Shown here piece by piece: positions 1-6,537 of a stretch of DNA of 14,605 nucleotides. Made by a program: the position numbers and the translations under genes. The stretch covers positions 1 through 14,605 of the forward strand of contig JBIOYL010000234.1 in NCBI GenBank assembly GCA_044870185.1, written 5' to 3'. Under the pieces are notes generated by a model. That model was not told where the DNA came from, made no database searches, and saw only the letters and a program-made list of their open reading frames with translations. This DNA is from JBIOYL01 sp044870185 (GTDB taxonomy: Bacteria; Actinomycetota; CALGFH01). The stretch's first letter is position 1; every line of letters starts with the position of its first letter.

Positions 1-2
1 CC

Positions 3-893
3 GAACGGCCCCGGGCGGGTCGCCTCCTGACCGCGGCCGCAGCGGACGCCTGGATGGCCGGCCGAGGGCATCGGACTCGTGTGCTGTTGGATCGCGCTGC
101 TCCGTTCATCACGGAGCCGGATGTCTGCGCCGACGCCGAGCTCCTGCGAGGTCTGGTCGAGTCCGCCTCGGGTGATCGACGGGTCGCCTACGACATCCTG
201 CTCGCAGGCTCCGAACCCCTCGTTGCGCTCGACCGGGTGAGGGTGGCCCGGATGCTGGTCGAGGCCGGCCGCATCGCATGGTCCGATGCGGACCCGCCCC
301 GCATGGTCGAGGTCGGACGGCGCGGCGCTGCTGGCCTGGATCGCCGCCCGCAAGGCCACAACGAGCAGTGCGAAGCGCTGGCCGCCGACGCAATCGAGCT
401 CGGGACGGCCCATCGGGTCCGACCCCCGGTGGCCATCGCCACCTGGGCGCTGGCCCTGTCGGACATCGGCAGGGGCCGCTGGCCGGAGGCGATGGTTCGA
501 CTGGAGGTCGTCGGCGCTCCCCATTCGCCGGCGTCCCATCCGATGGTGGCGCTGCTGGCCGCCGGCGACCTCGTGGAGACCGCGTACCGGCTCGACCGCC
601 TCGACCTGGCGCAGACGACCCTGGCCAGGTTCGAGACCTTCGCCGGGCCGACGACGGCGGCGTGGACGCGGGCGCTCGTCGCACGCTGCCGAGCCCTCCT
701 GGCCGAAGGAGCCACGGCCGCCGGGTTCTTCGACGAGGCCCTCCTGAGGAACGTGTTCGTGAAGCTGGGGATCACCTCACGAGCCGAGCTCATCCGCTTC
801 CCAAAGATCGACGCGTCCACGCACGCCTCGCGTGGGCCCCGACCGGCGCCGGCCCGCCCGCCGGGCACGAGCGCGGCCGGATGGGCACAATGA
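3..893 (+). pseudogene. C-terminal remnant of a LAL-type LuxR-family regulator, HTH mostly deleted
   Basis: The reading frame is already open at the window edge, so the ATG at 54 is not the true start. The 296 readable codons resemble the helical-repeat (TPR-like) middle and the end of large ATP-binding LuxR regulators, with segments such as ADAELLRGLVE, ATWALALSDIGRGRWPEAM, LLAAGDLVETAYRLDRLDLA and RALVARCRALLAEG. The last recognisable piece, LRNVFVKLGITSRAELIRF, is the end of a LuxR DNA-binding domain. It directly follows GFFDEAL at about nt 738-746. In this family about 100 residues normally separate these two pieces, including the LTxRExEV and SNREIA helices of the HTH, and here they are absent. 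The stretch near residues 95-125 also looks shortened. The tail is Pro/Ala/Arg-rich. I infer a decaying gene that cannot bind DNA through this domain. The upstream ATPase part lies outside the window. It ends 18 bp before the response regulator. Confidence 0.65.
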
Positions 894-911
894 GCCGAGG
901 AGGGATGCGTC

Positions 912-1604
912 TTGGGTGCCCACGTGCTCATCGTCGACGACGACCCGCTGCTGGCCGCGGCGCTGCGCCGGCCTCTGGCCTACGAGGGGTTCGAGGTCGA
1001 GGTCGCCTCCAGCGGGGAGGAGGCGCTGGCGCGTGCCCTCGACCACGCCCCCGACCTGGTCGTGCTCGACGTGCTGCTGCCCGGGATCGACGGCCTCGAG
1101 GTGTGCCGCCGGCTGCGACGTGCCGGCGACGTGCCGGTGCTCATGCTCACCGCCCGCGGCGAGGTCGCCGAGCGGGTGGCCGGCTTCGAGGCCGGCGCCG
1201 ACGACTACCTCGCCAAGCCGTTCGCCTTCGAGGAGCTGCTGGTGCGGGTCAAGGCGCTGCTGCGTCGCGGCGGGGGCGGCGCCGCCTCGACCGAGCTGCG
1301 CTTCGGCGACCTGCGCATGGACCGGTCGACCCGGGAGGTCTGGCGCGGGGAGCGGACCATCTCGCTGACCCGCCAGGAGTTCGACCTGCTGGCCCTGTTC
1401 CTCGAGCACCCCCGGCAGGTGCTGCCCCGCTCGACCATCCTGGAGCGGGTCTGGGACTACGACTTCGGGCGCGACTCCAACGTGCTGGAGGTGTACGTGG
1501 GCTACCTGCGCCGCAAGCTGGAGGCCGACGACGAGCCCCGCATCATCCACACGGTGCGCGGCGTCGGCTACGTGCTGCGCGAGGACCCGGAGGCGAGCAG
1601 GTGA
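912..1604 (+). CDS. OmpR/PhoB-family two-component response regulator (MprA-like)
   Basis: A 230-residue cytoplasmic transcription factor that is phosphorylated by a partner kinase and then binds promoter DNA. The receiver domain (about 4-115) has the acidic pocket D9-D10-D11, phospho-acceptor D53 in VVLDVLLPG, T80 in LMLTARG and K102 in DYLAKPF. The winged-helix output domain (about 128-225) shows LTRQEFDLLALFLEHP and ends with HTVRGVGYVLR, the typical OmpR-family wing. The TTG start is chosen because GAGGAGGG at 897-904 lies 7 nt before it and MGAHVLIVDDD begins exactly as the family does. The ATG at 905 is out of frame. The gene overlaps the kinase by 4 bp, so the two are translationally coupled. 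The 11-bp-spaced repeats at 3094-3137 are a candidate target. Assignment to a particular orthologue is not possible from sequence alone. Confidence 0.95.
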   Translation: MGAHVLIVDDDPLLAAALRRPLAYEGFEVEVASSGEEALARALDHAPDLVVLDVLLPGIDGLEVCRRLRRAGDVPVLMLTARGEVAERVAGFEAGADDYLAKPFAFEELLVRVKALLRRGGGGAASTELRFGDLRMDRSTREVWRGERTISLTRQEFDLLALFLEHPRQVLPRSTILERVWDYDFGRDSNVLEVYVGYLRRKLEADDEPRIIHTVRGVGYVLREDPEASR

Positions 1605-3100
1605 GCCTGAGAACGCGCCTGACGCTGGCCTACCTGGCCCTGATCGCCCTCAGCCTGTCGGTGCTCGGGCTCGGCGTCTACTCCTACCTCGACCGCAAGC
1701 TGCACCGCGACTTCCAGAACGCGGTGGTCAGCCAGGGCCAGCAGCTCGCCCTGTTCATGTCGACCTTCGAGGACACCGACTCGATGAAGTCGTCGCTGAA
1801 CCGCACCAAGCAGGAGCCCGACACCGCCCTGTTCGTGGAGACCGCGCAGACGGGCAAGCGGTTCACCGTGCTGTACGCGACCTCCGGCCTGCAGGAGGCG
1901 AGGATCCCGAAGGCGGCGCACAGCGGGTTCGCGGTCACCCAGGACCCTGTGCTCGGCAAGGTCGGGCTGTATTCGACCGCCTTCACCGGCCACTCGGTGC
2001 CGATCCGGTCCGGGAAGGGGAACCTGCCGGTGCGCAACGAGCCCCCGTCGCCCGAGTTCAAGGGCCGGGTGACGATCGCGCGCGCGCTCGCCGGGGTCGA
2101 TTCCTCGCTGCGCCTGCTGCGCAACATCCTCGTGGGCGGGGGCCTGGCCGTGCTCACCATGGCGGCGCTGCTCGGCCTGGGCCTGTCCGCCGCGCTGCTG
2201 CAGCCGCTCGCCCGGATGCGGGCCACCGCCCAGCGCATCGGCGACGAGCGCGACTTCTCCCGGCGCATGCCGGTCGGCAACCCGCGCGACGAGCTCGGGC
2301 GGCTGTCGGTGTCGTTCAACCAGATGCTCACCGAGCTGGAGCAGGCGCACGCCGACCTGCAGAGCACCCTGGAGGCGCAGCGTCGCTTCGTGGCCGACGC
2401 CTCCCACGAGCTGCGCACGCCGATGACCGCGATCCGCACCAACATCGAGTTCCTGCGCCGCGTCCCGGGCGCCCGCGACGAGGACCGCCGGGGCGCGCTC
2501 GGCGACGTGCTGGCCGAGATGCGCGGGATGGAGTCACTGGTCGCCGACCTGCTCGCCCTGGCCCGGCTGGAGGCGGCCACCCACCCGGCCAAGCGCTCCT
2601 TCCGCCTGGACCACCTGCTCGCCGACATCCAGCGCGACGCGGTCCGCCTGGCGCCGGCCGGCGTGGAGGTCACGCTCGCCCCCATGCCGGAGGTGTGGGT
2701 GTCGGGCGACCGGGACGACCTGCGGCGGGCGATCTGGAACCTGGTCGACAACGCACTCAAGTACACGCGGGCGGGGTGCGTCGAGCTCGCCCTGGCCGGC
2801 CGGGACGGGATCGCCGAGCTCACGGTGCGCGACACCGGCATCGGCATCGCCGAGCCGGACCAGCGGCACGTCTTCGACCGCTTCTGGCGCGCCCCGGGGG
2901 TGCGCGGCACCTCCGGGTCCGGCCTCGGCCTGGCCATCACCAAGTGGGTCGCGCAGGCCCACAGGGGCACCGTCTCGCTCGAGTCCACCCTGGGCCGGGG
3001 CACGACCTTCACGCTCCGCCTGCCCGCCACCAGCATCCAGCGCCCGGCCGCACAGCCGCGCCCAGCCACCGCCAAGCCGGCCCGATTGGCACATTCTTAG
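1601..3100 (+). CDS. Membrane sensor histidine kinase of the two-component pair
   Basis: A 499-residue sensor kinase that should phosphorylate the regulator encoded just upstream. Order of parts: first membrane helix about 9-29, an extracytoplasmic sensor domain about 30-175 that I do not recognise, second membrane helix about 177-200, HAMP about 200-252, and the dimerisation/phosphotransfer helix with ASHELRTP (H269). The ATPase domain has N-box NLVDNALKY (N380, N384), G1 box DTGIGI (D411), F-box HVFDRFWR and G2 box GSGLGLAI (439-446). The architecture is that of MprB-like kinases. The GTG start at 1601 overlaps the regulator stop (GTGA) and has GGAGG at 1589-1593. The frame stays open far upstream, but that part is the shadow of other genes. 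A short Pro/Ala tail (479-499) follows the kinase core. The stop codon lies inside the first unit of the repeat array at 3094-3137. Confidence 0.95.
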   Translation: MSLRTRLTLAYLALIALSLSVLGLGVYSYLDRKLHRDFQNAVVSQGQQLALFMSTFEDTDSMKSSLNRTKQEPDTALFVETAQTGKRFTVLYATSGLQEARIPKAAHSGFAVTQDPVLGKVGLYSTAFTGHSVPIRSGKGNLPVRNEPPSPEFKGRVTIARALAGVDSSLRLLRNILVGGGLAVLTMAALLGLGLSAALLQPLARMRATAQRIGDERDFSRRMPVGNPRDELGRLSVSFNQMLTELEQAHADLQSTLEAQRRFVADASHELRTPMTAIRTNIEFLRRVPGARDEDRRGALGDVLAEMRGMESLVADLLALARLEAATHPAKRSFRLDHLLADIQRDAVRLAPAGVEVTLAPMPEVWVSGDRDDLRRAIWNLVDNALKYTRAGCVELALAGRDGIAELTVRDTGIGIAEPDQRHVFDRFWRAPGVRGTSGSGLGLAITKWVAQAHRGTVSLESTLGRGTTFTLRLPATSIQRPAAQPRPATAKPARLAHS

Positions 3101-3137
3101 GTCGCCCCTAAGCGGCTCTCAGCAAGTTCTCAGGCGC
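3094..3137 (+). promoter_or_regulatory. Array of 11-bp-spaced TCTCAG-like direct repeats, candidate OmpR-family binding site
   Basis: Hexamers TCTTAG (3095), CCCTAA (3106), TCTCAG (3117) and TCTCAG (3128) start exactly 11 bp apart, about one helical turn. The third and fourth are identical and the second is degenerate. Direct repeats with an 11-bp period (7 bp plus a 4-bp spacer) are the known binding mode of PhoB/OmpR regulators, and TCTCAG-type repeats are described for MprA-like regulators. The array starts in the kinase stop codon. A weak -10-like TACAAA lies at 3144-3149, so the last units would overlap a -35 position as in PhoB-activated promoters. CTTAGG/CCTAAG (3096-3101 and 3107-3112) also form a 6-bp inverted repeat. 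Binding by the upstream regulator is inferred. Confidence 0.5.
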
Positions 3138-3263
3138 GCCGGCTACAAACGGCACGCGCCGGCGAAACCGACGGCAAGCCGGGTCCCCTGCTGCATCGTG
3201 GGTGTGGGCCTGGCCGATCCTCGGTCCGCTGACCGGCCAAGCGCCGGAGGCCTGGAGGTGGGA

Positions 3264-3290
3264 CGAGGCCGGGGCATCGCCCCGGCCTCG
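3264..3290 (+). terminator. Strong GC hairpin, likely intrinsic terminator or leader attenuator
   Basis: A perfect 12-bp inverted repeat (CGAGGCCGGGGC, loop ATC, GCCCCGGCCTCG) without a T-run, as is common for actinobacterial terminators. It lies 164 bp beyond the kinase stop and 138 bp before the MoxR start. It could end kinase transcripts or a short RNA starting near 3156. A weak -10-like TATCGT at 3341-3346, after the hairpin, could start the MoxR operon. The 3101-3428 gap holds no convincing gene, only the repeat array, this hairpin and these weak promoter candidates. Confidence 0.6.
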
Positions 3291-3428
3291 GGGCCTTCGG
3301 TGCGACGGCCATCCCCGGTGCCGGATCGCCCCGCGGGCGTTATCGTTGTACGACCGCCTCTGGAGACCGGGTGAGCGGCCTTGTGCGGTTTCCTGCCTCT
3401 GCCCGGCGACTGCGCAAGGAGATCGACC

Positions 3429-4451
3429 GTGACCGACAACTCGCCCCGGCTCGTCCCGGTCGGCCAGGCGACTGCCGCCCACAGCAAGCTCGAAGCCGCC
3501 CTGTTCGAGATGAAGCGGGTGATCGTCGGCCAGGAGGGCATGCTCGAGCGCATCTTCATCGCCCTGCTCGCCCGCGGCCACGTGCTGTTGGAGGGGGTGC
3601 CAGGGCTGGCCAAGACGCTGACCATCTCGACCTTGGCCGACGTGCTCGGCGGCAGCTTCCACCGCGTGCAGTTCACCCCCGACCTGGTGCCCTCCGACCT
3701 GGTCGGGACCCGCATCTACCGGCCCGACTCGGGCACCTTCGACACCGAGCTCGGGCCGGTGTTCTGCAACTTCCTGCTCGCCGACGAGATCAACCGCGCT
3801 CCCGCCAAGGTGCAGTCGGCCCTGCTCGAGGTCATGCAGGAGCGCCAGGTCACCATCGGCCACACCACCTACCAGGTCGGCGACCCGTTCCTGGTCCTGG
3901 CCACCCAGAACCCCATCGAGTCGGAGGGCACCTACCCGCTCCCGGAAGCCCAGGTCGACCGGTTCATGATGAAGATCCTGGTCGACTACCCGAACTTCGC
4001 CGAGGAGCTGTCGGTCGTCAGCCGCTCGCTCGTCGACCCGGCGGCGGTGCAGCGCGTCCTGGGCCTGGAGGACCTGCACGCCTACCAGAAGGCGACCACC
4101 GAGGTCTACGTCGACCGGCTGGTCGCCGAGTACGCGGTCGCGCTGACCGGGGCCACCCGCTGGCCCGAGCAGTACGGGGTGTCCCAGATCGCCCCCTACA
4201 TCGCCTTCGGCGCCAGCCCGCGCGGGTCGATCAACCTGGTCCACGCCGCCCGGGCGCTGGCGCTCATCCGTGGCCGCGGCTACGCGCTGCCCCAGGACGT
4301 CCAGGAGGTGGCCCGCGACGTGCTGCGCCACCGGCTGGTCCTGACCTATCAGGCGCTGGCCGAGGAGGTCACGGCCGACTCGCTGCTCACCGCGGTGCTG
4401 TCGGCCATCCCGGCCCCACGCATCGACCTGGCCCACGAGTCGACGGCGTGA
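3429..4451 (+). CDS. MoxR-family AAA+ ATPase
   Basis: A 340-residue cytoplasmic AAA+ ATPase of the MoxR group, proteins that act as chaperones or remodelers for partner proteins with von Willebrand A (VWA) domains. Visible motifs: Walker A GVPGLAKT (56-63), Walker B FLLADEIN (115-122, D119/E120), sensor-1 region LATQNP (N161), and the arginine-finger region LPEAQVDRF (R178). The family signature VQSALLEVMQERQVTIG is also present. Length is normal for the family. The GTG start at 3429 has AAGGAG at 3416-3421, 7 nt upstream. The frame runs further back to an ATG at 3381, but that extension has no family resemblance. The stop overlaps the DUF58 start by 4 bp, so the three-gene cassette is probably one operon. 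The substrate cannot be told from sequence. Confidence 0.93.
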   Translation: MTDNSPRLVPVGQATAAHSKLEAALFEMKRVIVGQEGMLERIFIALLARGHVLLEGVPGLAKTLTISTLADVLGGSFHRVQFTPDLVPSDLVGTRIYRPDSGTFDTELGPVFCNFLLADEINRAPAKVQSALLEVMQERQVTIGHTTYQVGDPFLVLATQNPIESEGTYPLPEAQVDRFMMKILVDYPNFAEELSVVSRSLVDPAAVQRVLGLEDLHAYQKATTEVYVDRLVAEYAVALTGATRWPEQYGVSQIAPYIAFGASPRGSINLVHAARALALIRGRGYALPQDVQEVARDVLRHRLVLTYQALAEEVTADSLLTAVLSAIPAPRIDLAHESTA

Positions 4452-5515
4452 ACGCACCGAGCGGTCTCGGCACGCGCGTGCCGGTGACCAGGACCCCTCA
4501 CCGGCCAGGGCCCGGCCCGACGCCCGAGGCCTTGCTCCGGGCGCTGGACCTGGTCGTGCGCCGCCGGGTGGAGGGGCTGCTGGCCGGCGAGTACCGCTCG
4601 GCCGCCCTCGGGATCGGCACCGAGCTGGCCCAGGTGCGCCCCTACCAGCCCGGCGACGACGTGCGCCGGATCGACTGGAACGTCACCGCGCGGACCCGGG
4701 AGCCGCACACCCGCGTCCAGATCGCCGAACGGGCGCTGGTCACCTGGCTCGTGCTCGACACCTCGCCGTCGATGAGCTTCGGCACGGCCGACCGGCGCAA
4801 GGCCGACGTCGCCGAGGGCGTGGCCCTGGCGGTCGGCCACATCTCCACCCGGCGGGGCAACCGCCTGGGCGTGGTCAGCTTCGGCGACGACCGCCCGCAG
4901 GTGCTCCCGCCCCGCCAGGGCCGCAGCGGCCTGCTCGGCCTGCTGACCGCCCTGCGCCGGGAGCCGCAGCTCGACGGGGCGGGGGCCACCTCGCTCGGCG
5001 AGGCGCTGCTGCGCACCAGCCATGCCGCGTCCAGCCGCTCGCTGGTCGTCGTGGTGAGCGACTTCCGCGGGCCGCGGGACTGGCGCCAGGCGCTGCTCGG
5101 CCTGGCCGGCCGTCACGACGTGGTCGCCGTCGAGATCCGCGACCGGCGCGAGCAGGAGCTGCCCGACGTCGGCGAGCTCGTGCTGGTCGACCCGGAGACG
5201 GGCCGCCATCTGCGCGTGAACACCCGGTCGCGCAAGCTGCGCGACCGCTTCGCCGAGGCGGCGGCCGCCGAGCGTGCCGAGCTGACCGCCGAGCTACGCA
5301 CGGCCGGCACCGACCATGTGGTGCTGTCGACCGCCGGCGACTGGCTGCGCCCGCTGGTCGGCTTCCTGCGCCGCCGCAGCGCGGCGGCCGGCTCGAACGG
5401 CACGGTCGCCGCGGCCAGGGCCAGAGGCCTGGCCATCCCGGCCGGGGCCGGGGGCCTGGCCGGGGCCGGGGGGCTGGCCGGGAACCGCACCGTGACATCG
5501 GGGGGACCGCGATGA
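4448..5515 (+). CDS. DUF58 domain protein of the MoxR operon
   Basis: A 355-residue protein of the DUF58 family, which nearly always sits beside MoxR ATPases and is thought to be a partner of them. The DUF58 signature RPYQPGDDVRRIDW (64-77) is clear. It is followed by a VWA-like fold whose first strand carries a metal-site-like LDTSPSMSFG (D104, S106, S108). There is no membrane segment, unlike many DUF58 proteins that carry two N-terminal helices, so this copy appears cytoplasmic. GTG at 4448 overlaps the MoxR stop (GTGA). A later GTG in the same frame, about 30 nt on, is an alternative start. The last about 25 residues are Gly/Ala repeats (GLAGAG-type) encoded by an 18-bp tandem repeat and are probably disordered. 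The stop overlaps the VWA gene start (ATGA). Confidence 0.92.
   Translation: MNAPSGLGTRVPVTRTPHRPGPGPTPEALLRALDLVVRRRVEGLLAGEYRSAALGIGTELAQVRPYQPGDDVRRIDWNVTARTREPHTRVQIAERALVTWLVLDTSPSMSFGTADRRKADVAEGVALAVGHISTRRGNRLGVVSFGDDRPQVLPPRQGRSGLLGLLTALRREPQLDGAGATSLGEALLRTSHAASSRSLVVVVSDFRGPRDWRQALLGLAGRHDVVAVEIRDRREQELPDVGELVLVDPETGRHLRVNTRSRKLRDRFAEAAAAERAELTAELRTAGTDHVVLSTAGDWLRPLVGFLRRRSAAAGSNGTVAAARARGLAIPAGAGGLAGAGGLAGNRTVTSGGPR
5440..5475 (+). repeat. 18-bp tandem repeat in the 3' end of the DUF58 gene
   Basis: Two near-identical 18-bp units beginning GGCCGGGGCCGG start at 5440 and 5458. They encode a doubled Gly/Leu/Ala hexapeptide in the DUF58 tail. They probably arose by slippage and lie in frame, so they are tolerated by the protein. 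Confidence 0.6.
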
Positions 5516-6537
5516 ACGCGCAGTGGCCCGAGCTGCTCTGGGCGCTCCTGCTCGTGCCCTTGGCGCTGGTCATGTACATCCTGGCGCAGCGCCGGCGGGC
5601 GCAGTACACGGTCCGCTTCACCAACCTGGACCTGCTGGCCAACGTCGTCACCCGCTCGCCGGGCTGGCGCCGCCACGTCCCCGCCGTCCTGTACCTGCTC
5701 GCGCTGGCCGGGCTGATCCTCGCCCTGGCCCGACCACAGGCGATCACGCTGGTCCCCAAGGAGCAGGCCACCGTCATGCTGGTCGTGGACGTGTCCGGCT
5801 CCATGAACGCCACCGACGTGCAGCCGACCCGGCTCCTCGCCGCCCAGCAGGCGGCGAGCACGTTCGTCGACGAGCTGCCCGAGAAGTTCCGGGTGGGAGT
5901 CGTGTCGTTCTCGATGACCGCGCAGACCCTGACCCGCCCGACGACCGACCGGCTCGCCGTCCACGACGCGATCGACTCGCTGCACGCGGAGGGCGGCACC
6001 GCCATGGGCGACGCGATCGACCGGGCGCTGGACCCCAAGCGTCCCACGACGCCGTCCACGACCACCCCGGGCGCCCCCCCGAGCCAGGTCGTCCCCCCGT
6101 CGACGGCCACCCCGACCCCCGGCAGCAAGTCGACCCCGCTGGTGATCCTGCTGCTGTCCGATGGCGCCAGCACGGCCGGGCGTCTGAAGCCGCTCGAGGC
6201 GGCCCAGGAAGCGCACCAGTTCGGCGTGCCGGTATTCACCATCGCACTCGGCACCGAGAACGGCGTCGTCGACGTGCCCGACGAGTCCGGCCAGCTCCGC
6301 CGCATCCCGGTCCCACCCGACGAGCAGACCTTGCGGCGCGTGGCGGAGGCCACCGGTGGGCGCTTCTTCAAGGCGCCGAACAGCCGGGACCTGAAGAGCA
6401 TCTACCACGACCTCGGCTCCCGCATCGGCTTCGTCAAGCAGAAGCAGGAGGTGACGGTGGTGTTCGCCGCCGTCGCCCTGCTGTTGCTGGTCGCCGGCGG
6501 GGTGCTGTCGCTGTTCTGGTTCAGCCGGTTCCCGTAA
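5512..6537 (+). CDS. Membrane-anchored VWA-domain protein (BatA-like) of the MoxR operon
   Basis: A 341-residue membrane protein with two N-terminal helices (about 9-25 and 57-73), a VWA domain (about 88-300) and a C-terminal helix (about 313-336), the usual BatA-like layout. The metal-ion-dependent adhesion site is intact: DVSGS (D93, S95, S97), the GGTAMGDAI segment (T163) and LLSDGAS (D217). A Pro/Thr/Ser-rich insert of about 34 residues (175-208) interrupts the VWA domain just before its fourth strand. Such a linker is unusual there and looks disordered. ATG at 5512 overlaps the DUF58 stop. The gene is the likely membrane endpoint of the MoxR-DUF58 cassette. No second VWA or TPR (BatB/BatC-like) gene follows in the window. 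Its last 17 bp overlap the end of the convergent RmuC gene. Confidence 0.92.
   Translation: MNAQWPELLWALLLVPLALVMYILAQRRRAQYTVRFTNLDLLANVVTRSPGWRRHVPAVLYLLALAGLILALARPQAITLVPKEQATVMLVVDVSGSMNATDVQPTRLLAAQQAASTFVDELPEKFRVGVVSFSMTAQTLTRPTTDRLAVHDAIDSLHAEGGTAMGDAIDRALDPKRPTTPSTTTPGAPPSQVVPPSTATPTPGSKSTPLVILLLSDGASTAGRLKPLEAAQEAHQFGVPVFTIALGTENGVVDVPDESGQLRRIPVPPDEQTLRRVAEATGGRFFKAPNSRDLKSIYHDLGSRIGFVKQKQEVTVVFAAVALLLLVAGGVLSLFWFSRFP

Noticed and set aside
278..1600. Long upstream extension of the kinase reading frame
   Set aside because: The frame is open because of high GC, but the translation there is Arg/Pro/Gly noise antisense or out of frame to real genes. Kinase homology starts at GTG 1601.
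3150..3210. Resemblance of CACGCGCCGGCGAAACC and GGCAAGCCGGG to a c-di-GMP-I (GEMM) riboswitch
   Set aside because: The conserved GGGACGCAAAGCC-type half and a matching second stem are not found; the likeness is probably GC-driven chance. An Rfam covariance search would settle it.
3371..4447. Upstream extension of the DUF58 frame through the MoxR gene
   Set aside because: It is a frame shadow of MoxR; the DUF58 protein begins at the coupled GTG at 4448.
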